DNA of 64,000 nt, taken from positions 1,240,001 through 1,304,000 of the forward strand of contig NZ_CAMKGL010000001.1 in NCBI RefSeq assembly GCF_946227985.1, given 5' to 3'. A program made the position numbers and the translations under genes. Below, one piece after another: positions 27,724 to 35,694 of the stretch; within the stretch, counting starts at the first letter, position 1, and each line of letters opens with the position of its first letter. Under the pieces are notes generated by a model that was given only the letters and a program-made list of their open reading frames with translations, ran no database searches and had not been told where the DNA came from. The stretch is from Serratia quinivorans. GTDB taxonomy: Bacteria > Pseudomonadota > Gammaproteobacteria > Enterobacterales > Enterobacteriaceae.

Positions 27724-29043
27724 TTGTCATCGCTCATAACCGTTCAATTTGCCCGTCTGGTGCTGGATAGCCGGCCCGAAGCCTCCGCCCTGTTGGCCGC
27801 CCGTGTTGGGCTGATGGATTACTTCGCCTGCGCATTGCCTATTGCCCAGGGCGCACTCACCGACAGCGGGCTGGCGGCGGTAAAAACGGTATTCCCCCCT
27901 GTCGGGTCAGAGAACCGGGCGCTGTATTTTGGCTATGTCAGCCACTCGCTGGATTTTGATGATTATCACCCCGCGCTGCGCGGTCACCCGACCACGGTAG
28001 TGCTGTCTGCACTGCTGGCGCTGACCGACAATAAACCTGACGTTAATGCGCTGCTGAGCGCCTATGCGATTGGCGTAGAAGCCGCCGGGAGGCTGGGGTT
28101 GGCTGCGGGAACCCAGCACTATCAGTTGGGTTTTCACAGCACCGCGACCCTGGGGGCAGTGGCCGCCAGTGCGGCTGCGGCACGCTATTTACAACTGACG
28201 CCACAACAAACCCAGATCGCACTCGGGCTGGCCGCCACCCAGGCCGCCGGGTTGCGCAGCCAGTTTGGTTCGGCCGCCAAACCGCTGCATGCGGGGTTGG
28301 CGGCACGCGCCGCAGTAAATGCGGTGCTGTTGGCTCAGGCGGGTTTTGTCGGCCAGTCGGAAGGCGTGATAGACAGCCTGCTGCACTCGCACGGTGACGG
28401 ACGGCAGCGGCCGGAGCTGCTGACCGCCGACTGGGGCGCACCCTGGCGCATTCTGCAACCGGGCCTGGAGTTTAAACGCTACCCGACCTGCGGCGGTACC
28501 CACAGCGCTGCCGAAGCGGCATTCAACCTGCGTGAGCGCCTGCTTGAACAAGGCATTACCGCCGCCGATATCCCTGCGGCAATCCGTCATATTCAGGTCA
28601 GTTTCCCACCCGGTGCCGATACCGCGCCTTATATTCGTCGCCCGTCAAACGGGGTCGAGGCGCGTTTCAGCCTGGAATATGTCATCGCCGATGCCCTGTA
28701 CACCGGCAGCGTGCCGCTGATGCACTACGGCGAAAACCCGGTTGATCCGCTGATTGCTGCTCTGGCGGCACAGGTCGAGCGCCACGCCGATCTGACGGCG
28801 CCACCGGATGAGCTGGATGCAGAGTTACGCTTCCACCGCGTAACGCTGACCCTGCACGACGGTCGACAATTCAGTGACGTTGTCACTAGAAAGCAAACGG
28901 CCGCCCGCCAAACCGACGTCAATGCCAAGCTGCGCAGCATTCTGCACCTGTTGCCGCACCTGGACAGTGACCGGGTGATCGGCGACTGTGCGCTGGCACA
29001 GCCTGACGCCTTGACCCGTTTAATAAAATTACTAAACCAATAA
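27724..29043 (+). CDS. MmgE/PrpD family protein (YxeQ-like)
   Basis: A 439-residue protein of the MmgE/PrpD superfamily, which includes 2-methylcitrate dehydratase and aconitate decarboxylase. LVLDSRPEASALLAARVGLMDYFACAL is the usual N-terminal helix pair; FAARA-like and GLEFKRYPTCGGTHSAAEAAF regions match the family core. No ATG precedes the conserved start, so the TTG at 27724 is used. It leads an operon with a flavin monooxygenase and a polar amino-acid transporter. In Bacillus subtilis the homologous yxe operon (yxeKLMNOPQ) also combines an MmgE/PrpD gene (yxeQ) with these functions. The reaction is not established. Confidence 0.82.
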   Translation: MSSLITVQFARLVLDSRPEASALLAARVGLMDYFACALPIAQGALTDSGLAAVKTVFPPVGSENRALYFGYVSHSLDFDDYHPALRGHPTTVVLSALLALTDNKPDVNALLSAYAIGVEAAGRLGLAAGTQHYQLGFHSTATLGAVAASAAAARYLQLTPQQTQIALGLAATQAAGLRSQFGSAAKPLHAGLAARAAVNAVLLAQAGFVGQSEGVIDSLLHSHGDGRQRPELLTADWGAPWRILQPGLEFKRYPTCGGTHSAAEAAFNLRERLLEQGITAADIPAAIRHIQVSFPPGADTAPYIRRPSNGVEARFSLEYVIADALYTGSVPLMHYGENPVDPLIAALAAQVERHADLTAPPDELDAELRFHRVTLTLHDGRQFSDVVTRKQTAARQTDVNAKLRSILHLLPHLDSDRVIGDCALAQPDALTRLIKLLNQ

Positions 29044-29060
29044 TAAATATAGGAATAATT

Positions 29061-30398
29061 ATGAGTACTTTATCTTCAACACCATCGCGTCAATTACGTC
29101 TCGGTCTGTTTGTTCAGGCGCTGGGCCACCACGTCGGCGGTTGGCGTGCCGCCGGTGCCAGTGGTTCTCCGACGGACATTGACTGGTTCACCTGGATCGC
29201 TCAAAAAGCCGAAGAAGGCACCTTTGACATGTTCTTCGTCGGCGATGCGCTGGCAACCAGCGTACACCGTTTACCGTCCACCATGTCGCGCCTGGAGCCG
29301 CTGACGCTGTTGGCTGCGCTGGCGGTGAATACCCGTCATATCGGGCTGGCGGCTACCGCCTCCACCACCTTCGATCAACCCTTCCATCTGGCACGCGCCA
29401 TGGCTTCCATCGACCATATCAGTCACGGCCGTGCCGCCTGGAACGTCGTGACCTCATTCTCCAGCGATGCCGCTCGCAACTTCAGCCGTGACGATCTGCC
29501 CTCACACGCCGAGCGCTATGAAGTAGCACGCGAGTTCCTGGAGGCCAGCTACAAACTGTGGGACGGCTGGGAGGAAAACGCCATCGTGCGTGACAAAGAA
29601 AACGGTGTGTACGCCATCGACGAAAAAATTCATGCCGCCAACCACAAAGGCAAACATTTCTCGGTACAGGGGCCGTTGAATATTTCACGCTCCCCGCAGG
29701 GCCGTCCGGTGATTATCGAAGCCGGCTCCTCACCGGCCGGGCAACAGTTGGCGGCAGAAACCGCCGAGGTGGTGTTTACCGCCGCCGCCACGCTGGAAGA
29801 AGGCCAGGCTTTCTACCGCAGCCAGAAGAAATTTGTCGCCGATGCCGGTCGCAACCCGGATCACTTGCTGATCCTGCCGGGCGTGATGCCGATCATCGGC
29901 CGTACCAAAGCCGAGGCGCAGGAAACCTGGTATCAACTCAATCAGTTGGTGGATATCGATAACGGTATTGAACAGCTTTCTGCCCGTTTTGGCTTCGATT
30001 TGAGCGGCTTGCCACTTGACGGTCCGGTACCGGACGTGGGCGCGACCGAAGGCGGCCAAAGCCGGGTGAAACTGCTGACCGATCTGGCGGCGCGTGAAAA
30101 CCTGACGTTACGTGAACTGGCCGCCGTGGCCGCCGGCTCACGCGGGCATCGCGTGCTGGTGGGTACCGCCGAAGAGATCGCCGATGACTTCCAACTGTGG
30201 CTGGAACAGCAAGGCGCCGACGGCTTTAACATTATGCCTGCGGTACTGCCGAACCAACTGGAGCTGTTCGTCGAACTGGTGATCCCGGAACTGCGCCGCC
30301 GTGGTCTGTTCCGCGAGGAGTATCAATACTCAACCCTGCGTGAAAACCTGGGCCTGCCGCAACCGGCAATCAACTTCGCCAACGTTAAATCGGCTTAA
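29061..30398 (+). CDS. FMN-dependent LLM-class monooxygenase, NtaA/SnaA/YxeK-like
   Basis: A 445-residue luciferase-like monooxygenase of the nitrilotriacetate monooxygenase A/DszA group. LRLGLFVQALGHHVGGWR, DMFFVGDALATS, STTFDQPFHLARAMASIDHISHGRAAWNVVTS and GRPVIIEAGSSPAGQQLAAETAEVVFT (given as family landmarks) fit this group. It needs FMNH2 from a separate reductase, which is not in the operon. It lies 17 bp after the MmgE/PrpD gene and 16 bp before the binding-protein gene. YxeK and the related YtnJ oxygenate N-acetyl-S-(2-succino)cysteine or similar thioethers, so a C-S bond-cleaving role is a reasonable hypothesis. Confidence 0.88.
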   Translation: MSTLSSTPSRQLRLGLFVQALGHHVGGWRAAGASGSPTDIDWFTWIAQKAEEGTFDMFFVGDALATSVHRLPSTMSRLEPLTLLAALAVNTRHIGLAATASTTFDQPFHLARAMASIDHISHGRAAWNVVTSFSSDAARNFSRDDLPSHAERYEVAREFLEASYKLWDGWEENAIVRDKENGVYAIDEKIHAANHKGKHFSVQGPLNISRSPQGRPVIIEAGSSPAGQQLAAETAEVVFTAAATLEEGQAFYRSQKKFVADAGRNPDHLLILPGVMPIIGRTKAEAQETWYQLNQLVDIDNGIEQLSARFGFDLSGLPLDGPVPDVGATEGGQSRVKLLTDLAARENLTLRELAAVAAGSRGHRVLVGTAEEIADDFQLWLEQQGADGFNIMPAVLPNQLELFVELVIPELRRRGLFREEYQYSTLRENLGLPQPAINFANVKSA

Positions 30399-30414
30399 TT
30401 CGCAGGGGAACATC

Positions 30415-31329
30415 ATGAAAATCACCATTAAACGTACCGCACTGTCCCTGCTGCTGGCCTCTGCCGTGCTGACACCGCTGGCCAGCGGCTTCGCCGCCGA
30501 AGGCGATGTGCCCTTCCGTGCCGCAGTGAAAGCCAGCGCCGATCCGGCTTTACACAACAGCCTGCCTGAAGCCATCAAAAAGGCCGGTTACATCGTGGCA
30601 GGCACCAACCCGAATACCCCACCGACCACCTTCTATGAAGCGGATAACAAAACGCTGGCCGGTCGTGAAATTGATGTGATGAGCGCGATTGCCGATCGTC
30701 TTGGCGTGGCCATTCACTGGAAAGACACTGGTGGTTTCGACAATATCATTCCTGGCCTGAAATCCGGCCGCTATGATGTGGCGCTGGCCAATATCGACGC
30801 CAACAAAAAACGCTTCCAGCAGGTTGATTTCGTCGGCTATTACAACGCGTCCAAACTGGCACTGATTGCCCGTAAAGATGCGGCACTGGGGCCTTATACC
30901 GATCTGGCACAGCTTTGTGGCCAGACCGTCGGTGCGGGTGCTGGCACTTCGCAGATCACCCGTTTGCAGCAGGCCAGCGAACAATGCGTCAGCGCCGGCA
31001 AACCGGCGATTGTCATTCCGATCTTCCCGGACCGTCCAGCCGGGGTTCAGGCAGTGATCAGCGGCCGGGTGCCGATGTTCTTCGGCCCTTATGAAGGCTT
31101 GCGTTACCAGGCGACCCACGTTAAGCCGCTGGCGCTGGCCGGTGATATCAACATTGAAGGCACCACGGTAGCCATCGCCCTGCCGAAAGACTCCGAGCTG
31201 GTAAAACCGGTACAGGCGGCGCTGAACTCGCTGATTGCCGATGGCAGCTATCAAAAAATCCTCGACGGTTGGGATATCGGTTTTGGCGCGGTGAAAATCG
31301 CCGGTATTAATGAAGAGATCGCAAAATGA
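30415..31329 (+). CDS. Polar amino-acid-type ABC binding protein (YxeM-like)
   Basis: A 304-residue family-3 periplasmic binding protein. A signal peptide ends near ASGFAAEG. The lobe motifs GREIDVMSAIADRLGV, GLKSGRYDVALANIDANKKRFQQVDFVGYY and VGAGAGTSQI are typical of cystine, glutamine and octopine-type binders. The start follows CAGGGGAA; a longer frame overlapping the preceding gene is discarded. Its stop overlaps the permease start (ATGA), showing tight coupling. The ligand is probably an amino acid or thioether conjugate processed by the co-transcribed monooxygenase. Confidence 0.9.
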   Translation: MKITIKRTALSLLLASAVLTPLASGFAAEGDVPFRAAVKASADPALHNSLPEAIKKAGYIVAGTNPNTPPTTFYEADNKTLAGREIDVMSAIADRLGVAIHWKDTGGFDNIIPGLKSGRYDVALANIDANKKRFQQVDFVGYYNASKLALIARKDAALGPYTDLAQLCGQTVGAGAGTSQITRLQQASEQCVSAGKPAIVIPIFPDRPAGVQAVISGRVPMFFGPYEGLRYQATHVKPLALAGDINIEGTTVAIALPKDSELVKPVQAALNSLIADGSYQKILDGWDIGFGAVKIAGINEEIAK

Positions 31330-32243
31330 GTGGGCAATACCCTACCGACGATGCCGAGCTGCGCATCGTCGGTCATCGGCATTACGGCCGCTGGTTCAGC
31401 GCACTGCTGGTGCTGCTGATCGTTGGCATTATCGCCAATTCGATGCTGCATAACCCGCGTTTCGAATGGGCCGTGGTGGCTGAAAACTTCACCGAAGAGT
31501 CGATTATCAACGGCGTGATCATGACGCTGAAGCTGACGGTGATTTCGGTGATCTTCGGCTTTGCCGGTGGCGTGCTGCTGGCGCTGATGCGCCTGTCGGC
31601 CAACCCGGTGCTGGTGGCAGTGAGCTGGTTCTATACCTGGTTCTTTCGCGCGGTGCCCATGCTGGTGCAGCTTTTCCTGTGGTACAACATCGCTGCGCTC
31701 TATCCGCGCATCAGCCTGTGGATCCCGTTCCTGGGTGACGTCGCCAGCGCGCCAACCAACACCATTATCAGCACCTTCAGCGCGGCGGTGATCGCCCTGG
31801 TGATGCATCAGTCGGCTTACGCAGCAGAGATTGTCCGTGCCGGTATCCAAAGCGTCGGCAGCGGTCAATTGGAAGCCGCCAAGGCCTTGGGCTATCGTCG
31901 GGGGCAAATCCTCTGGCGGGTAGTTTTGCCGCAGGCGATGCGCACTATTTTGCCACCGGCCGGTAATGAGGTGATCGGGCAGCTTAAAACCACCGCGGTG
32001 GTGTCGGTGATTGCTCTGCAGGACGTGTTGTATTCGGCGCAGATCATCTACCAGCGCACCTACGAAGTCATCCCGCTGCTGCTGGTGGCCACGCTGTGGT
32101 ATCTGGTGATGACCTCAATTTTGTCGATCGGCCAGTACTACGTTGAGCGCTACTTTGGTCGAGGTAGCCAGGCCAGCCGCAGCAACTGGCTGTTTCGCCG
32201 CCGCAAGGCTCCGGTTAGCCAGCCACAGGGAGCAGAGTCATGA
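31326..32243 (+). CDS. Polar amino-acid ABC permease, HisM type (YxeN-like)
   Basis: A 305-residue inner-membrane permease with about five helices. The ATPase-contact loop [33 protein letters not shown] is near-consensus for HisM/GlnP proteins ([10 protein letters not shown]). An N-terminal cytoplasmic stretch of about 20 residues precedes the first helix. It overlaps the binding-protein gene by 4 bp and the ATPase gene by 4 bp, so the three are one translational unit. A single permease gene implies a homodimeric channel. Confidence 0.92.
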   Translation: MSGQYPTDDAELRIVGHRHYGRWFSALLVLLIVGIIANSMLHNPRFEWAVVAENFTEESIINGVIMTLKLTVISVIFGFAGGVLLALMRLSANPVLVAVSWFYTWFFRAVPMLVQLFLWYNIAALYPRISLWIPFLGDVASAPTNTIISTFSAAVIALVMHQSAYAAEIVRAGIQSVGSGQLEAAKALGYRRGQILWRVVLPQAMRTILPPAGNEVIGQLKTTAVVSVIALQDVLYSAQIIYQRTYEVIPLLLVATLWYLVMTSILSIGQYYVERYFGRGSQASRSNWLFRRRKAPVSQPQGAES

Positions 32244-33001
32244 GCGCCGCCATTCAAATCAATCAGGTTCGCAAGTCCTTCTCCGGCACTGAAGTGTTGA
32301 AGAATATCAGCCTGCAGATCCCGGCCGGCTCGGTCACGGTGATCCTTGGCCCTTCCGGCTCGGGTAAATCGACCTTGCTACGCTGCATCAACCACCTGGA
32401 GAAACTCGATGGCGGCACCATTCGCGTAGGCGAACAGCTCATCGGCTATCGCCAGAAAGGCAATCACCTGTACGAACTGAAGGAGCGTGAAGTCGCCGAA
32501 CAGCGTAAAAGCATCGGCATGGTGTTCCAGCAGTTCAACCTGTTCCCCCACCGGACGGTGCTGGAAAATGTTTCTGAGGCGCCATTACTGGTAAAAAAAG
32601 AAAGGAAAGCCGTAGTTCTGGAGCGCGCAAAAGCATTGCTGACCCGCGTCGGGCTGGAGCATCGCATTCATGCCTGGCCGCGCGAGCTTTCCGGTGGCCA
32701 ACAACAGCGAGTGGCGATTGCCCGTGCGCTGGCGATGAACCCAGAGGTACTGTTATTCGATGAGCCCACCTCTGCACTCGATCCCGAGCTGGTTGGCGAA
32801 GTGCTGCAGGTGATGAAAGGCCTGACACATTCCGGCATGACCATGGTGGTAGTGACGCACGAAATCGGCTTTGCGCGCGAAGTGGCGGATCAAATCATCT
32901 TTATGGATCAGGGGAAAGTGGTAGAAACGGGGACTGCACAACAGGTGCTGGATGCGCCACAGCACCAAAGAACGCGTGATTTCCTGGCAACGGTACTCTA
33001 A
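32240..33001 (+). CDS. Polar amino-acid ABC ATPase, GlnQ type (YxeO-like)
   Basis: A 253-residue ATPase. Walker A is [10 protein letters not shown], the signature is LSGGQQQR, Walker B is [14 protein letters not shown] and the switch is VVVTHE. It completes the importer with the preceding binding protein and permease. It ends the five-gene operon and is followed at 33008 by a GC-rich hairpin shared with the convergent acrZ gene. Confidence 0.94.
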   Translation: MSAAIQINQVRKSFSGTEVLKNISLQIPAGSVTVILGPSGSGKSTLLRCINHLEKLDGGTIRVGEQLIGYRQKGNHLYELKEREVAEQRKSIGMVFQQFNLFPHRTVLENVSEAPLLVKKERKAVVLERAKALLTRVGLEHRIHAWPRELSGGQQQRVAIARALAMNPEVLLFDEPTSALDPELVGEVLQVMKGLTHSGMTMVVVTHEIGFAREVADQIIFMDQGKVVETGTAQQVLDAPQHQRTRDFLATVL

Positions 33002-33007
33002 AACTGC

Positions 33008-33030
33008 ATCGGGGGCATTGCGCCCCCGAT
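33008..33030. terminator. Hairpin between the ABC operon and acrZ
   Basis: ATCGGGGGC (33008-33016) and GCCCCCGAT (33022-33030) form a perfect 9-bp GC-rich stem with a five-base loop, 6 bp after the ATPase stop and 9 bp before the convergent acrZ stop. On the minus strand GCAGTTTTAG follows. It probably ends transcription from both sides. Confidence 0.7.
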
Positions 33031-33038
33031 CATTAAAT

Positions 33039-33173
33039 TCAGTCTTTTTTTCGGCCAATGGCAGAGAAAAGATTACACAGCTCACCCAGACCATAAATCG
33101 AGCCCAGCAGTACGGCTATCATTACCGGCACCAGGATCACCACGGTTGCCAAACTCTCAATCATTTCTAACAT
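33039..33173 (-). CDS. acrZ: AcrZ, small membrane partner of the AcrB drug pump
   Basis: A 44-residue protein. It begins MLEMIESLATVVILVPVM and continues IAVLLGSIYGLGELCNLFSAI before a basic tail. E. coli AcrZ (49 residues) has the same frame: MLELLKSL, VIMVPVVMAI, LGLIYGLGEVFNIFSG. A single amphipathic/transmembrane helix with the proline kink is preserved. AcrZ binds the inner-membrane part of AcrB and tunes export of certain drugs. CAGGAAACGACG gives a good ribosome site. In E. coli the gene lies by modE/modABC; here it is beside an unrelated ABC operon. A CRP-like site lies 93 bp upstream. Confidence 0.88.
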   Translation of the reverse strand: MLEMIESLATVVILVPVMIAVLLGSIYGLGELCNLFSAIGRKKD

Positions 33174-33765
33174 CGTCGTTTCCTGGTTTTAAACAGAGAA
33201 CCCTCTTCCGAAGCCGAGGATTTCCCCTTATTTATCTTGAGGTTATTTTTGGGTTGGCTCCAATCTGTGATGCAGATCACAACCAACATCGCTAATGTAA
33301 CTTACACAGTTGCATTACCACAATACAAAAAAATGCTCTGTTCCAGTGCTCATGGAAGTCTCCCTGCCGCGCTCATACGACGCCTTCTGCAGACTGGCGA
33401 TCGCCTCCCTGTTTGATAGCGGTCAGTTATCAACTTTTAAACAAGCCGAGTGTTAGTTGTCCTCTACTCAGTCCTTTGCTTTCCAGAAGCATCGCACTGC
33501 GTTGGTAAGTCGTGAGAGCGACTAGCCGGCGTAGCGGCAGCGGCATACCCGTGATAGGTCGCTCATCTTGGTCAGGCAGAAAAACGGGTTGTTTTATCTC
33601 CAATCCAGAACATGGCAGCGGTGAAATAAAATCTGGCCGCTCAAAATTAAGAATATTTACCTATTCTAATTTCTTGCGCAGGAATACATTCATCTCAACT
33701 TTTACCGGCACAATTAACCCATGCTTTCTTTGTCGGTTAATTAGGCAATTTACCAGGAAACTCTT
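33174..33765. other. 592-bp intergenic region between acrZ and osmB
   Basis: No convincing gene is seen. It contains a CRP-like site (33266-33281), an AT-rich stretch around 33650-33710, and an inverted repeat AATTAACC (33712-33719) / GGTTAATT (33735-33742) just ahead of osmB. An 85-codon open frame at 33512-33769 has unlikely composition and no ribosome site. A small RNA in this space cannot be excluded by reading alone. Confidence 0.5.
33266..33281. promoter_or_regulatory. CRP-like site upstream of acrZ
   Basis: TGTGATGCAGATCACA matches the CRP consensus TGTGA-N6-TCACA exactly. It is 93 bp upstream of the acrZ start and about 485 bp from osmB, so acrZ or an unrecognised small RNA is the more likely target. 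Confidence 0.6.
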
Positions 33766-33978
33766 ATGAACTTTAAACGTGCCGCAGGTGCGATGCTTGT
33801 TGTTATGGCAACCCTTTCTGTAACTGCATGTGGGAATATGTCTCACCGCGATCGCAACACCGCGATCGGTGCAGGCGTAGGGGCATTGGGTGGTGCAGTC
33901 TTGACCGACGGCAGTACGCTGGGGACCTTGGGCGGCGCAGCGTTGGGCGGCATCATCGGTCACCAGACCAGTCGCTGA
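33766..33978 (+). CDS. osmB: OsmB-like osmotically inducible lipoprotein
   Basis: A 70-residue lipoprotein. The signal peptide ends in the lipobox VTAC (Cys22). RDRNTAIGAGVGALGGAVLTDGSTLGTLGGAALGGIIGHQ is nearly identical in pattern to E. coli OsmB: a glycine-zipper region. It is anchored to the outer or inner membrane by lipidation. In E. coli it is induced by high osmolarity and in stationary phase; no specific promoter elements were resolved here. A long hairpin follows the gene. Confidence 0.9.
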   Translation: MNFKRAAGAMLVVMATLSVTACGNMSHRDRNTAIGAGVGALGGAVLTDGSTLGTLGGAALGGIIGHQTSR

Positions 33979-34001
33979 TCCCAGTAGAAAAAATATCCAT
34001 C

Positions 34002-34040
34002 TCAGAACGGTTATTATCCCTTTAATAATAACCGTTCTGA
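34002..34040 (+). terminator. Long hairpin after osmB
   Basis: TCAGAACGGTTATTAT (34002-34017) and its exact complement (34025-34040) form a 16-bp stem with a seven-base loop, 23 bp after the osmB stop. The tail is not a clean T-tract, but the stem stability and place make it the likely osmB terminator. Confidence 0.65.
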
Positions 34041-34421
34041 AATTCACACCATTCTATTATTTTTATTATCTGAGATAAAAGCTTAATACCTCCCACATCA
34101 TTTCATCCCAATAAAATAAAACCCACTTATAATAGCAACGCTGGTACTACCGCCACTCACTCTCGCTTCCCAACGACGCCACAACGGATGTTGCTGCTGT
34201 TCTTACCCGGCTATTTTTTATTTCTTGACTTACACAGCTTCAGGATTATAGTTTCAAAATAAAATGTGAAACAAAGTTTCGTATTTGAAACTTTACCAAA
34301 CTTAAAATAATAAACACTTAACTAAAACTTGTCTCATATATAAAACTTCACGAGAAATTCCATTATTTCATGGCGGAATAGACTCGCTTTTTTAAACGTC
34401 AGTTTTCATCAGGGGAAAGTC
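34041..34421. promoter_or_regulatory. AT-rich region with GTTTC/GAAAC repeats ahead of the orphan barrel gene
   Basis: The 381 bp hold no recognisable gene. Between 34252 and 34291 four half-sites alternate: GTTTC (34252), GAAAC (34268), GTTTC (34276) and GAAAC (34287). The last pair forms the palindrome GTTTCGTATTTGAAAC (34276-34291). They lie 130-170 bp before the downstream start, so they could be operator sites. The regulator is unknown. Confidence 0.45.
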
Positions 34422-35660
34422 ATGCGCAAAGTCTTTATCGCATTTTTATTATTTTCACCAATGAGTTACGCCAGCACCCTCACACCAGCCAGTGAGAGTT
34501 CCACCACGAAACCTGAGGTAAAAAAGAGTAGTTCTGCATTCCCCCATCTGCATTGGCAAAATGAGGACAATAATAAAAACATTGATATCGGTGGTGCATT
34601 ACGCGCCAACTATCGTTATGAAGACTGGGGCAGCAGTAATTACCGCAACCCACCCCACTTGCGCTTTGATGCTTTTCGCATCGATGCCAGTGGCAATTAT
34701 AATGACGCCTTCTTTGATTCCGGCTTTTGGTTTCAGGATCGCCGAAAATACGCCATCGACCGTGCCTATGTCGGCTATCACCTGAGCGGGAATGCTGACC
34801 TGCAGTTGGGCGCACCTTTCAAACCCTTTGGTTTGCAGCCTTATCCCCAGTTCGGCTGGTCCTACGGCATCCCGTTTTATCTCGGTTTCGGGGTCAATAA
34901 CGGGCTAGGTGCCAAATACCAATTCCATGACCATGGCTGGACGCTGGATGCCGCCTATTTCCCCCGCATGATGCCGGCAGGCGTGCGCTATGCACCGGAA
35001 GTCGGCAATTTCGCCGATCTGAAAAATACCAACTACGCTTCGCAACATTTACAGGCCAACGAGAAGCGCGATCAGGTGAACCTGCGCCTGGCACGTGAAT
35101 TCCATCAGGACGGCTGGAACAACGAACTCGGTGGGTCGCTGGCGGTTTCCCGGCTCTATAATCATGACACCGGGGATAATGGCACCTACTGGGCGACAGG
35201 TCTGCATGCTTTGGTGAACCACGATCCGTGGCATCTGTCGACACAAGTAATCCGTTATTCTTATGACGCCAAGGGACCTGAGGGAGCCAACAACTCGGTA
35301 ATATTAATGGGTGGTAACGGCCTGACGCCGGCCTATTTAATTCCGGCGCAGGCCACCACGGCGTCAATCAACCTGGCGCGTGATGTCGAGGTGCCCTGGG
35401 GGCCGGTGAAAAAACTGCGTTTTTATAACGACTACAGTGTGTTGTGGAAGGATAAGGACGGCGGTTCCGACTCTAAAATGAATACCCTTGGGGTGCAGGT
35501 CTTTGCCCTGCCGGTGATGGTGTGGGTTGATCTGACCTGGGCGCAAAACGCCAACCCCTGGGGCGGTGCCGAAAACGCCACCGGCTGGACCAGTACTCAG
35601 TCTTCCGGCAGCAATAAATGGTATTTCCGCACTAACCTGAACATCGGCTATTACTTCTGA
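34422..35660 (+). CDS. Outer-membrane beta-barrel protein of unknown function
   Basis: A 412-residue protein with a short signal peptide (FIAFLLFSPMSYA). The mature part has many alternating amphipathic strands, such as GALRANYRYEDWG and FRIDASGNYNDAFFDSGFWFQ, and it ends NIGYYF with the terminal Phe recognised by the BAM machinery. It resembles phosphate-selective (OprO/OprP-like) and related porins in general layout, but I do not recognise a specific family. AGGGGAAAGTC supplies a strong ribosome site. It stands alone between osmB and a convergent penicillin-binding-protein gene. The cargo is unknown. Confidence 0.7.
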   Translation: MRKVFIAFLLFSPMSYASTLTPASESSTTKPEVKKSSSAFPHLHWQNEDNNKNIDIGGALRANYRYEDWGSSNYRNPPHLRFDAFRIDASGNYNDAFFDSGFWFQDRRKYAIDRAYVGYHLSGNADLQLGAPFKPFGLQPYPQFGWSYGIPFYLGFGVNNGLGAKYQFHDHGWTLDAAYFPRMMPAGVRYAPEVGNFADLKNTNYASQHLQANEKRDQVNLRLAREFHQDGWNNELGGSLAVSRLYNHDTGDNGTYWATGLHALVNHDPWHLSTQVIRYSYDAKGPEGANNSVILMGGNGLTPAYLIPAQATTASINLARDVEVPWGPVKKLRFYNDYSVLWKDKDGGSDSKMNTLGVQVFALPVMVWVDLTWAQNANPWGGAENATGWTSTQSSGSNKWYFRTNLNIGYYF

Positions 35661-35694
35661 TCCGTTTCCCCCTCACCGAGGGGGAAACATTGTG

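Noticed and set aside
33512-33769. An 85-codon open frame in the acrZ-osmB gap
   Set aside because: No ribosome site, odd composition and overlap with the osmB leader and start.
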